Assembly: GCA_007922195.1 (NCBI GenBank)
Contig: ML682029.1
Span: 1,122,696-1,186,695, forward strand
DNA: 64,000 nt
Reading direction: 5' to 3'
Origin: Podocnemis expansa
Taxonomy: Eukaryota > Chordata > Testudines > Podocnemididae
Position 1 is the first letter of the stretch, and the number at the start of each line of letters is the position of its first letter. The notes below the pieces were generated by a model. The model saw only the letters and a program-made list of their open reading frames with translations, did no database searches and was not told the origin of the DNA. The position numbers and the translations under genes were made by a program. Shown in pieces: positions 48,701 to 56,926 of this stretch.

Positions 48701-51700
48701 AGGTCCCTTGGCCTTTGCTGTGCTGCTTGTGGAAATTTACAGCAATAAGATGGAGGCCGGAGTCACATGAGCAGGTCCTGGTGACACATCAGATCTCTCC
48801 CTGGGCCCACGTGTACCTGTGAGTTTTCTTAATAGACCATTGCCACACCCCTCTTGTCTGGGGCGTCTCCCAGAAACCCAGTCCAATCTGAAATACAGAC
48901 ACATCAGGCATAGCCGTAACTTCCAGTCAAAATATGACACACGTCCATAAATAATACCATCACACTTAGCAAATTGTAACCTGTCTAACGGTACCTGACA
49001 TGACCTCACTCGTACAAGTTACTGTCATTTTGAAATATTGATGTTAAATAACAGCATAAATGGTCCCTCTGATCCAGCCAGTGTCACACCTGCCTACGGA
49101 AACCCCTTGGGCCAGGGCTTTCTTCTGTTCCCTTCTGATGGAGGATGAGTTGCCTCCCGTTTGCATTTTACCTTGGCTGGAGCAGGATTTTTGCCTGCTT
49201 TTTGGAGAAGGTCACCTCAGGCATTGGGTGGAGTGGTTGGGGTGGGGGTCACATCTTTAATGAGGAGTTTTTCTTTGAATGGGTTGTCCACTGTTTGAGT
49301 TAAATAGGTGCTCAAGGAAACAACATTTGTAAGTAGTTCAAATAAAAAGGCCTACCCTTACCCTTTGCCAGTTTTCCTAGGTGGCTCTTCTGTCACAGTT
49401 TCCAAAGGGACAGCCCTGTTAGTCTAGTCCAGCAAAAAATACAAGTCATCTGATGAAGTGGGATTTTCTCCCACGAAAGCTCATGAGAAAAATAAATCTG
49501 TTAGTCTTTAAGTGCCACATGACTCCTTGTTTTTTTTCTTCTGTCACAAACCTACCACAGCTCCCATCAGCTACAGACTGTCCTGGGCTTGATTCTGTAG
49601 CGTGAAAAAATTGGCAGCCTGGCCCCTACCAAACGAAGCAATACAAAAGGCCTGGGCACAATTACTCTTTCCCTGGGCAGGGAAGCTGCCAAGTATAATG
49701 GGGGAGTGCATGGGCCCCACCATGCATTGCGTACATCGGAAATGTCAGAGCAGTGCACTGACCCCCTGCAAAGGACGACACTCTTCCAAATCTGAATATT
49801 GAGACCACGGCAGCTTGACTAACGCACAGGACAGCCTGTTACCGTGCTAGCCTTGGTAGCAGGATCACAGGGGGGTGGGGTGGGGACAGTCCAAGGAACT
49901 AATAAGCATCTGTGAGGAGACCCCAGGGGTTTTCCCCTGCTTGTTCCATCCCGTGTCCTGCTGCAGGATTCATGCAGTTGATCTCCAAATATACCACAGG
50001 AAGAAAATAGTGCTGGTTGGCCTGGAGAGGTTTTGGGGTGCAAGAGCCACAGTCTCTGGGTTTGGAGAAGCCTTCTCCGTCACCAAGATCTTCAGGCGAT
50101 ACAAATGGCTGCTCTTTTACTGTGTCTGCCCCACCTCAGTGAGGCATGGTGCCATGCACCCTATACTGCTTGAGAATCTCCATCCACCAGCTGCAAGTGA
50201 GCAGGCTGGGTCAGTTGAATTGCATCCCCATTGTCTATGGTGGCAATGCCCAAGGTTTTGTGGTGAGTCTTTGGATGCTCAGGGTGTTTCTTAGAGCTCC
50301 AGCTCCTGGAGTCCTGTGAACAAAGGAGAGTCACAGCCCCCACTGAACAGGAAAAGACCATTTCTAGCCCTGACAGTTAATAGCCCTAATAAAGAAAGCT
50401 TGAGCATGTGGTCCAATGAGGCTGAGCCGCCAGAAGGTGAAGAAATAGGCCCAGAATTTCTGATTTCTCAAATCTCCTGATTCTTATGCCAACCTCCTGG
50501 TTTTGGGGTCCTTGGTTCCCAGTTGTGAACACTCAGAGGTCAATGGAGTCTCCATCTCATGCGCCAGGATGGAGAAGCAGCTGTAGGCGGGCCATGATCC
50601 CCCAGGGTAGCCCCATGTTAATGCAGCTCCAACCGATGCTGGTTTTCCTCTCATTCGATTCTTCCCCAGCAAGAAGCATTCTGCTCCGGGGAGCCAGCTG
50701 ATCTTGTCCATGAGTTGGCACTTTCATTGCTATGTATGCTGCCGGTCATGGGCATGACCCTGAGGGACAGACGGAGTGACGCTGTTGATAAGCAGACAGA
50801 CAAATACCATAGAGAGATCCTGACGGGGTACAGACAGAGGAATGGGTAGAGAGAAGCTACAGAGAGGGATTTCGAGCTAGGATGGCTCAAAGGACCAGGC
50901 AGTGCCCCAGACTGGGGCCCCTCTTTTAGCCGGCTGCCCCACTGATAGCCAGGCAGGTAAGACAAAGCCAGGAGACAGATAGCTGCTGCTGCTCAGCGGC
51001 TACGGTTTGTTCTCCTCCCAGGAGATGAACACGAAGGAGAGGTACAACTCCTCAGCCAAGATCCACGTCAACGTACTGGACGGGGATGACCAGTACCCGC
51101 AGTTCCTGCCTTGCAACTTCCTGGAGCACGACGGCATCCGTGTGTGCATCAGCCCCATCTACACAGCCAATGTGACCGAGGGCGAGGTCCAGGTAGGCAC
51201 CGGGGGGACAGACCAGCAGACGCAGGGGATGCCCAGAATGGGATTGAGGAGGGAGACTCCAGTACCAAGGGAAAAGACTGTTTCTGTAGCCCCTGCCACT
51301 CTGTGCTTCTAGGGGTGTTCCCATGCCAGAATGGGAACCAACTGGCTCCCAGTGGGATCAGGGCATGCTCGGAGGAGAGGCCTTGGTGTGTGTTGGGGGG
51401 GATCTGTTTCCCCTCAGTCTGGGGCACAGCCTCAGTTGCTTTCTGGGTCTCGTCTAGACAGGACCTTTGCACTTCATCCCTGGCTCGGTCTACGCGGAAG
51501 ATGGGGACAGGGAGCTGAAGGCTACCATCACATACACCATCCTCGCAGGTACGGGGCCCAGCGTGGCTGCGGGAACACTGGGACAGACCCACACTAGAGA
51601 ACCACACCGCTCACTGGGATCCAGAACTCGAACTCAGGGCCTGTGACTCCTGCACAGGAGCCCCATTGAGCTGCCCCTTTGCCATAGTTACACCTGCTCT

Positions 51701-54700
51701 GTAAGCAGTGGTAACCCCTTGAGCCTCCAGGGAGGTGAACCACCAGAGCACCGTGCCTACGGACGTACGGACACTCATACAGACAGATGTGCACTTCTGT
51801 CCCTTGACAGCACTTTGCTGTGTCGTCTCCACTCTTGGGCAGCTCCACCTGCAAGTCACTCCCAGCCGTGTCTGGTGAGCTGCAGCCAGCCAGCCTCACC
51901 GTGGCCCTTACCAGCCTGGGTTATGCTGCAGGGTGACCCCAACGCACCCCCACTCTTAGGGCTTCCCCCAGAAATGTCTGTCCTGCACTGCCCACTCCTC
52001 CCTTAGGCAGTCTGAGCGTCTATAAAGTTGGTCATTTAATTGCTAAGAGGAATTGTCCTGTTCCCTCAAAGGGCATTTCCCAATCACTAGTACAAACGCT
52101 GTGGAGGAGAGAACACACAGAAGTGTGTGCACTACCAAGAACGAAAGGTTTTTGGTGGCCTAATTAATTCAGCCCATCTGTAGAGCCCTGCACGGATACA
52201 AATATGTGGATCTGTATCCGATCTGCATCCGCAAGAAATGGTCTGCAGATATCCATGTTGTATCCGTGGATGCAGAAATAATGCTGATATCTGTGGATAG
52301 CTGCATATTTTTAGGGCTCTACTCATCTGCTTGGATGATTGGCTGCTATCCTGTCACATCCTGGGGCAGCCATTCTCTGGACTTCCCGGCCTTGGTGGAG
52401 TTGGCTCTGCTTGGCACCACATAGGAGATGCCAGATTCTGGAGCAGCATGGAGACACCCCCCTTTCAGTGCCGTATGACTGTGTTTTTGGTCAGTCAGCA
52501 CTGCTCCCCTCTGTATCATTGGCTCTATAGTGCGAATGGTGAATGGGGATTGTCCTTTAGCACAGTCTGGAGCTCTGCACCTGCTGTTGCTGTGAGCAGG
52601 TATCCTCGTGGGGTCGGGAGCCTGCCCGGCTGTGCACCCGTGGGGGTCTCTGTCTCTTTGGGCAGCATGCGAGTGTCTGCCTCTGTCAGGGACTCTCCCC
52701 AGAGCTGGGCGCTGTCAGCATCTGTGTCATGCCAGAGCTCAACGGAAAACCTGAATGCCCACTTCTGTCTAACAGTAACATTGCCGATCTCAGTGGCGTG
52801 CAAATTGCCCTGGTCTTGATAAGCTGTGAGTTGGGAAGTGGGGGGGGGAGCAATATAAGCTGGTGTACCAGAGAGGGCTGGATGGGATAGCGGTTCCTAC
52901 CATGCACCGCAGCCCAACACCCACTCTGTTGGCGTGGCCTGGCAGTAAGCTGCCTATCTGAAGGCAGTCCCCGTGATCTGTGGCGTGGGTGGCACCCGTG
53001 GCTCTGGGCAACCAGCCTGCCTGGCACAAAGTGCCCCTCCAGCAGGCAGCCGGTGGTTCAGAGCCACCCCTTTCCTTGGCCACGTCTCCTCCCACAGGTA
53101 CCGACCACGGCAGGTTCCACATAGACAATGTGACGGGTGCCATCACCATGCTGCGGCCAGCAGAGAGCCAGAGCCAAACGCCGGCCTTCAGCCTCAGCAT
53201 CATGGTAGGTGTGGCAGAGCCAGGCGCCAGGTTCGGGTGCCCAGGGGGTCTGGATGGGACAGTCTCGCCCTGAGCCTCAGCCCGGCCCCCCATCTGTGCC
53301 CTCCCCAGGCCTCGCAGGTGAACGACATCAACAAGTACGCAGTGACGGAGGCGCGGGTGAGGGTCTTGGCTGCCAACGCCCACCCGCCTCGCTTCAGCCG
53401 ACCCCTGCACCAGGCCTTCATCTGGGAGGAGCCCAGCATGGCTGCACTGGCGCTGACGTACGGCGGGCAGGTGCTGACGCTGCAGGCCACCGACCCCGAC
53501 TTCCCTGATGTGAGTCACACCACGACAGGCCTGTCTACCGACCCCATATGCACCCCGCATGGGGCTGTGCCCACTGCCCCCACAGACCCAATTCCCTCCC
53601 TGGAAGTTAGTGGGCCAGTGCCACCTTTTGCCACCGAGGAGCTGGGCCAGTCGGTGTCCCAGAGCATCCTGCAGGCGGCTGTGGGCTGGTGCTGGCTGGC
53701 TGGGCCCGGGCAATGCTTGGTGAGCAGCCCCTCAGCCGGGCAATGCCAGGAGGGCAGAGGCGCTAATGTGTCTCCACCTGCAGCGGGACTGGGGACCCTG
53801 GGATCTTTCTCAGCATCACTCTGGGAAATCTGGGCATGGGAGTTTGCTCCTGCAGAGGTCTGGGGGGTGCCACTTGCCCAGCCCCAGGGGCCACCTCTTC
53901 ATCCTCCCACCACATTCACCCTATTCTCCCCTGTGCTGATCCAGGGCTTCAACCCGAAGGTCCACTACAGCCTGATGCCCCACTCCAACCACACCCAGCT
54001 GTTCCAGATCACACCAAGCGGGCTCCTTGTCGCCCGAGCCCACTGGCTTCGAGCCCTGCAGCAATACACCCTGCAGGTAAGAGCTGAGCAGCTGCAAGCA
54101 CCCAACGGACCCTCCCGGGCCTCTCTGCTTGGGGAGCCTCCCAGCAGATCCCCTGCTGACTCAGCAGCAGGGAGCCCTGCGGTACAGGATGGCTCCCCTC
54201 TGCTCATCCGAAAACGCCAAGGTCAGAGCAGGTTGCAGAAGGAGAGCAGGATCTTCTAGCGCTGCTAGCTAACGCTGCAGTTAGATTCCCCAACCAGTCA
54301 CAATCAGGGTTTCACATCCCCAAGCTGGTTATCAAGGAGCTAAACCAGGAAGTTCCTCAGCCTCCTTATTGCATTCCAGTCTCTGGCGAGAAGTGGAAAT
54401 AGATGCTGGATTTCCATTCCAGCACCAGTAACTTCTCATCAGTGCAGAGCCAACCCACTACCTTCTGTTTTCCACACAGCCCTCCTGTTGATACATGCCA
54501 GAATGGGGTCTTGTGGCACTTAAAGACGAACAGATTTATTTATTGCATGAGCTTTTGTGGGAGATTATCTCACTTTGTCAGATGCTTTGAAGAATGGATT
54601 AGCCTTTTTTGCAACCACGTCACATTTTTTCTGCCCACTCTGCCAGTGAACCATTGACAGCTGCTCACTGAGTACAATTTTCCATCTAGCTGGGCACCCA

Positions 54701-56926
54701 CTTGATAGTTATTCCATCTAGACCACATGTCCCCAGTGTGCTGATGAGAAAGCTGTGGAAAGCCTTACCAAAATCAAGATACAGCATGTTGGCTTCTTCC
54801 ATCCATCCACTGAGAGGAAGGGGTAGATATGATAAGTTAGCTTCATTTTATGGATGGGGAAACTGTGGCACAGACTGCCCAGAACCATATAGTGACTCAA
54901 TTGCTGAGGTGAGAACAGAATCCAGGAGTCCTGGCTCTTTGTTGCCCACTTCTCCAGCCATTATACCTGACAGAGAGATGGGCCTCGAAGCCAGGTCCAC
55001 TCTAACTACTCCCCTACTCTAACTACTAGACCACACAGCCTTCCAGAGTAGGGAACAGACTCTAAAAGTCCTGGCTCCCAGTTCCCATTTTCTAACACTA
55101 GACCATGCTGTTACCTGTGGGAGTCTAGGGTAGGTCACCTGAAAATGCTGTGGTCGGGACAGGATGCAAAAAGTGAGCAGATTCTCCTTGTCCTGGGGAG
55201 TAACACAGAAGTCAGGCTTTCCAACCAGCCACAAACACTGTTTCTGATCCCCCATGCTGGTCATCAAGAAGTTAAAAAAAATACACCTAGCTCTCCTTAC
55301 TGCATTTCAGCCACTGGCTTCCAACCAGCCACTAAGTACAGTAAAGAGGTTAGTTATTTCAAACTCCATGCTCTTTACCAAAAAGGTTCTTCTTCTGACC
55401 CCCAAAGGACCAGTCACATCACCAGATCAATATCAGTTTGGCTCTTACCCAAATCCCATGCTGCCAGCCAATCCTTTGGTCATTAAAATAACTAAAAGTA
55501 AAGGAAAGAAACAAACTATAAGAGAACTGTTAAAGGATTAAAGCGATCAGATACATACAGATGATCTGAAAGTCCACACACGGCAGGTTTCCAGTGGAAT
55601 CGTGGAGTTTGCAGGCTTGTACAGTCCCTCCAGTGTACATCCAGGACCTGGATGAGTCTCAGTCCTTGGTTTCACAGCTTCAGTTGGTACGGAGGTAGAT
55701 GAAGATGATCTAAAGATAAAATGGATCAGGGTGCAGCTGCCTTTTATGTCCCTTGGCCTTTTCCATGCTGCATGTGGAAATTTACAGAACTAAGCTGGAG
55801 TCCAGGGTCACATGAGTAAGTCCCGGTGACTCATCAGATGTAGCCCTGTCTTCATCCCCAGGCCCCATTCTACCTGCAAGTTTCCCTAATGGGCCATTAA
55901 GCTTTGCGGGGTATCACCCAGGAACAGAGCACAAGTGGAAAGGCAAACGCGTCTTACGTAAGTATAACCTACACAACAGATAGGAGCCATGCCCATAACC
56001 AATACCATCATACATAGCCAGTTCCAACCTTCCAACGGCTCTTGCCTGGTGCAGCTCACAGGAATGACATTGATGTTAAATCACATTATAAGTGGTCCCA
56101 AATCCAGTCACTGTCACATATTCTGCCTCCTTCACTGAAGAACGTCCAGGGCAGCACCAGCGAAGGTATGAGTAACCCAGACAGACGTTGTAGCCTCCAA
56201 GGAGACAGTGGCAGCTCCTTTGAGGTCTTGCCTCCTGGGCGAGGAGCAGGGAGGGTCTGTTTGCCAGCGCCCAGCCCCCCTGCCCCCCAAGACAATTGCT
56301 CAGGGTCAGGGGTAGCTGAGTGTCATTTCCCTGCCTAGGTCATTGCACGAGATGAGGAATCGGGGGAGACCACCAACACGACAGTCCACGTGGATGTGCT
56401 GAGTCCCGGCCAAGCAGGTATGGAGCTGATGGGATGCCTTGGAGGCTGGGTCTGCCCCTGGTGTGTTGGGAAATCAGGGACAGAGCTGGTAAATGCCAGG
56501 CAGTTGAAGCTCTGGAGGTGCAGCCTGGTTCCTGGGGATCAGCGTGGCCTCCTAAGCCAGATCCCATGGGTCCCCTAAAGGTGCTTTCTAGCCCTCCCTG
56601 CCCCACAGCCCTGACACCAGCAAACCAGTGTCTGTGCAAACAGGATGGTGGCCCGTCAGGAGTGGGGAGCAGAAACCCTCCCCAGCTAGGGCAGGGGGTT
56701 AGCTGCAAGTCATGAGATTTCTTCTCCCGCAGCCCCCGCAGACCCAGCCGAAGCCGGGCAGAACCAGGGCCCGCTAGATGTGGGGATCCTCGCTGGCAGT
56801 CTAGGGGTCCTGCTGCTGCTCTCTGCCGTCATCCTCGGCTTGCTTCTGCATGCCATGAAGAAGAGGCAACGCCACCAGCAGGCCATGGAGAGGGCCTCCC
56901 TGGCTATCGAGAAGCACCCGAATGTG
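36644..56926 (+). CDS. CDHR5: Cadherin-related family member 5 (partial at 3' end)
   Basis: Thirteen GT-AG exons join in frame (phase 1 after exon 1, 0 through exon 7, 1 after exon 8, 0 through exon 11, 1 after exon 12), giving 534 residues. Order: signal peptide (1-21); four cadherin repeats, with NENDN at 123-127, AEDEDGD at 156-162, LDFE at 194-197 and AEDGD at 279-283; a stalk of about 16 residues; a membrane helix at about 486-511; then KKR and a basic tail start. Paired cysteines C27/C105 and C240/C251, and the FLPC...VCI block, fit CDHR5, a brush-border cadherin that binds CDHR2 between microvilli. Seven N-glycosylation sequons are visible. The usual mucin-like region is absent. The rest of the tail is not found by 64,000. 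Another CDHR paralogue is the main alternative. Confidence 0.8.
37540..37860 (-). mobile_element. CR1 fragment in CDHR5 intron 1
   Basis: Minus-strand RT blocks SDLQPVTSRALQGSV, LVLFNIFMKGLEDGV and, after removing a nested MITE, TLSKFGDDTKLWG. FGDD replaces FADD. Confidence 0.8.
37589..37711. mobile_element. Short hAT-type MITE in the CR1 fragment, 123 bp
   Basis: Exact 8-bp target duplication tgagggta at 37,581-37,588 and 37,712-37,719. Begins CAGGGCAGGGTGACC and ends CTAGTTCTGGCACTG. It is a shortened relative of the element at 46,720-46,889, having lost part of its left terminus. Confidence 0.8.
38648..38859 (+). CDS. CDHR5: CDHR5 exon 2: first cadherin repeat
   Basis: Acceptor ATGCCCAG, donor GACAGAG|AG-GTATGG (exon ends GAGAG at 38,859). 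Encodes VADQCSGGSNIFTELPEN, an N-glycosylation site at N49, the WFYLEGKTVWLSVSPG strand pair and the LDRE motif at its end (residues 89-92). The conserved N-terminal cysteine is C27. Confidence 0.85.
39727..39786 (+). CDS. CDHR5: CDHR5 exon 3: EC1
   Basis: 60 bp, phase 0 on both sides, acceptor TGTGTCCTGCAG, donor CCCCA|GTACGG. Encodes ALESPVLMVALTCVEDGFSP; C105 probably pairs with C27. Confidence 0.8.
39817..39960 (+). repeat. tRNA-derived CORE/MIR-type SINE
   Basis: Box-A-like GTAGTGCAGTAATTAGGATG, box-B-like GGGTTTGAGTCCC at about 39,858-39,870, then a core and CCCCATGGGGATGACAGC. Lies in CDHR5 intron 3, sense strand. Confidence 0.65.
40259..40351 (+). CDS. CDHR5: CDHR5 exon 4: EC1-EC2 linker
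   Basis: 93 bp, phase 0. Encodes VEYRLIVQVLNENDNKPRF, the last EC1 strand and the calcium-binding NENDN linker, then the first EC2 strand with an NIS sequon at N140. Donor GTGAG|GTGCGG. Confidence 0.9.
40720..40806 (+). CDS. CDHR5: CDHR5 exon 5: EC2 calcium loop
   Basis: 87 bp, phase 0. Contains RAEDEDGDTLMYVI, the AxDxD-type calcium-binding motif of a cadherin repeat. Acceptor CCCCCAACAG, donor TCCTCG|GTAAGT. Confidence 0.9.
41471..41581 (+). CDS. CDHR5: CDHR5 exon 6: EC2
   Basis: 111 bp, phase 0. Encodes KYFRIDLPNSGKIVLAKALD then FE, i.e. the ...G.I...LDxE cadherin signature. It is followed by the unusually long intron 6 (9,440 bp). Confidence 0.9.
41940..42300. repeat. Dispersed LINE-like repeat in intron 6
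   Basis: Shares the ordered words GGAACACAGGAATTGCAGAC, ...CAACCCAG..., then GGCAGTGAGTTCCACCAG with the element at 23,045-23,400; probably a CR1/L3-type 3' region. Confidence 0.55.
42430..43410 (-). mobile_element. Solo LTR, copy E, in CDHR5 intron 6
   Basis: 981 bp, begins TGTGACCCAG, ends GGCATCAAA (a variant of CATCACA). Exact 5-bp target duplication ccctc at 42,425-42,429 and 43,411-43,415. Antisense to CDHR5. Confidence 0.88.
43676..43965. mobile_element. Probable hAT-type element, 290 bp
   Basis: CAGGGCCATACCTAG at the left faces CTAGTTACAGCCCTG at the right, imperfect inverted termini like those of 46,720-46,889. The 8-base flanks agree at only 5 positions, so the insertion is old or the edge is off. 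Confidence 0.55.
44039..45105 (+). mobile_element. Penelope-like retroelement copy P2, inverted tails
   Basis: Exact 13-bp target duplication tgagcaagggtgt at 44,026-44,038 and 45,106-45,118 defines the insertion. The left part (44,039 to about 44,390) is an inverted copy of the 3' tail; arms 44,152-44,386 and 44,872-45,105 are nearly identical reverse complements. The body keeps only the endonuclease region (ORF 44,327-44,944); no RT is present. Inverted or tandem terminal copies are characteristic of Penelope-like elements. Confidence 0.9.
44327..44944 (+). CDS. Penelope-type GIY-YIG endonuclease ORF (5'-truncated)
   Basis: An uninterrupted frame of 205 codons. In order: linker with GDRPLLTYRQSPNLKQIL; a Cys/His-rich segment NKPCCQLCPHICTKD; CQKCPQALYLGQTGQSLHRR, which holds the YLG form of the GIY-YIG motif and the following conserved Arg; INAHETDIRNH; and KPVAEHF with the expected Glu. 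In full Penelope elements this domain follows the reverse transcriptase and nicks the target DNA. Here the RT is gone, and the first codons come from the inverted tail, so it is unlikely to be expressed as a native protein. The open frame suggests a relatively recent insertion. Confidence 0.8.
   Translation: MKRIHSHNSALLSHNLICIKDDPSLSLALGDRPLLTYRQSPNLKQILTSNYRPNNRNIKAGAHPCNKPCCQLCPHICTKDTIIGPNEASYSIKGSSTCSSTNVSYAIMCQKCPQALYLGQTGQSLHRRINAHETDIRNHNTKKPVAEHFHPPNHSIDDWLTAVIKQINETSRLQRETAEIELICKLNCVKGGLNCDYGFFSHFNG
45119..46287. other. Intron 6 sequence, no gene seen
   Basis: Unique-looking intronic sequence; open frames show no domain or paired splice sites. Confidence 0.4.
46288..46476. mobile_element. 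Short hAT-type MITE, 189 bp
   Basis: Exact 8-bp duplication ctctaaac at 46,280-46,287 and 46,477-46,484. Termini CAAGGGTCTCAAAAC and GTTTGAGACCCCTG. Same family as 10,459-10,651. Confidence 0.9.
46720..46889. mobile_element. Short hAT-type MITE, 170 bp
   Basis: Termini CAGGGCCATAACTAG and CTAGTTATGGCGCTG. Flanks agtgtatg (46,712-46,719) and agtgcatg (46,890-46,897) agree at 7 of 8 bases. Confidence 0.85.
47899..48151. mobile_element. Short hAT-type MITE, 253 bp, in LTR copy F
   Basis: Termini CAGGGGTGTCAAAC and GCTGGACACCCCTG; flanks gattagag (47,891-47,898) and gattaaag (48,152-48,159), 7 of 8 bases. Confidence 0.85.
48211..48552 (-). repeat. Penelope 3'-tail fragment in LTR copy F
   Basis: Complement of the Penelope tail (AAGGAGTTCTATGGTGC through CAGATGCTTTGAAGATGGGG), ending near a poly-A/T tract. 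Its edges are approximate. Confidence 0.75.
49398..49536. mobile_element. Minimal Penelope insertion: tails only
   Basis: 139 bp bounded by an exact 12-bp duplication tcttctgtcaca (49,386-49,397 and 49,537-49,548). The left 40 bases are the complement of the extreme 3' end (CAGCCCTGTTAGTCTAG); the rest is the preceding tail part in the forward direction. No body remains. Confidence 0.8.
49549..51021. other. Intron 6 sequence, no gene seen
   Basis: No exon is recognised between the Penelope tail and CDHR5 exon 7. Frames here lack cadherin motifs. Confidence 0.4.
51022..51192 (+). CDS. CDHR5: CDHR5 exon 7: EC2-EC3 linker and disulfide loop
   Basis: 171 bp, phase 0. Encodes KIHVNVLDGDDQYPQFLPC, a linker with LDGDDQ in place of DxNDN, then the C240-C251 pair around FLEHDGIRV, typical of CDHR5. 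Sequons at N218 and N259. Confidence 0.9.
51458..51548 (+). CDS. CDHR5: CDHR5 exon 8: EC3
   Basis: 91 bp, begins phase 0 and ends phase 1. Encodes LHFIPGSVYAEDGDREL, with the AEDGD calcium motif, then KATITYTILAG. The acceptor is a less usual TCTCGTCTAG. Confidence 0.88.
52181..52321. mobile_element. Short hAT-type MITE, 141 bp, in CDHR5 intron 8
   Basis: Termini TAGAGCCCTGC and TAGGGCTCTA; flanks cccatctg (52,173-52,180) and ctcatctg (52,322-52,329), 7 of 8 bases. Inverted sister of 25,284-25,424 and the same length. Confidence 0.8.
53098..53204 (+). CDS. CDHR5: CDHR5 exon 9: EC3
   Basis: 107 bp; begins by completing a split Gly codon and ends phase 0. Encodes DHGRFHIDNVTGAITMLRP, the FxID..TG.I strand pair of a cadherin repeat, with a sequon at N307. 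Confidence 0.88.
53309..53509 (+). CDS. CDHR5: CDHR5 exon 10: EC3-EC4 junction
   Basis: 201 bp, phase 0. Encodes TEARVRVLAANAHPPRF, an EC3-EC4 linker with no acidic residues, then EC4 starting FSRPLHQAFIWEEPS and ending at QATDPDFPD. Confidence 0.88.
53945..54076 (+). CDS. CDHR5: CDHR5 exon 11: EC4
   Basis: 132 bp, phase 0. Encodes KVHYSLMPHSNHTQLFQIT then PSGLLVARAHWL. The LDxE motif is missing (RALQQY instead). Donor CTGCAG|GTAAGA. Confidence 0.88.
54225..54400 (-). repeat. LTR-family fragment
   Basis: Matches the first 190 bases of LTR copy F (AGATTCCCCAACCAGTCAC, then the CATTCCAGTCTCTGGC block). Antisense in CDHR5 intron 11. Confidence 0.6.
54502..54600 (-). repeat. Penelope 3'-tail fragment
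   Basis: Complement of the tail: CTTGTGGCACTTAAAGACGA, TGCATGAGCTTTTGTGGGAG and TCAGATGCTTTGAAGA. Confidence 0.7.
54840..55112 (-). repeat. Reverse MIR-like and tRNA-like minisatellite units
   Basis: 54,840-54,900 resembles the complement of a MIR 3' end (GATGGGGAAACTGTGGCACA). 54,905-55,112 holds two diverged complements of the tRNA-like unit (CAGGAGTCCTGGCTC, ACTAGACCA). Confidence 0.55.
55116..56118 (-). mobile_element. Solo LTR, copy G, in CDHR5 intron 11
   Basis: 1,003 bp matching copies C, E and F; begins TGTGGGAGTC, ends TGTCACA. Flanks ttacc and tattc do not agree. Antisense to CDHR5 and ends 220 bp before exon 12. Confidence 0.75.
56339..56417 (+). CDS. CDHR5: CDHR5 exon 12: end of EC4
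   Basis: 79 bp, phase 0 to phase 1. Encodes VIARDEESGETTNTTVHVDV, the last strand of EC4, with an NTT sequon. Acceptor TTTCCCTGCCTAG. Confidence 0.85.
56733..56926 (+). CDS. CDHR5: CDHR5 exon 13: stalk, membrane helix, tail start
   Basis: 194 bp, ending phase 0 at AATGTG|GTAAGA. Encodes a stalk of about 16 residues (PADPAEAGQNQGPLD), the helix GILAGSLGVLLLLSAVILG and onward to HAM, a stop-transfer KKRQR and an Ala/Glu-rich tail start. The open donor shows that more coding exons follow. Confidence 0.88.

Larger units (their letters stand above)
47472..49088 (-). mobile_element. Solo LTR, copy F, with nested insertions
   Basis: Begins TGTGATCCATC and ends GTGTCACA, with the exact 5-bp duplication cctgc at 47,467-47,471 and 49,089-49,093. 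Expanded to 1.6 kb by a hAT-type MITE (47,899-48,151) and a Penelope tail (48,211-48,552). Antisense to CDHR5. Confidence 0.9.
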
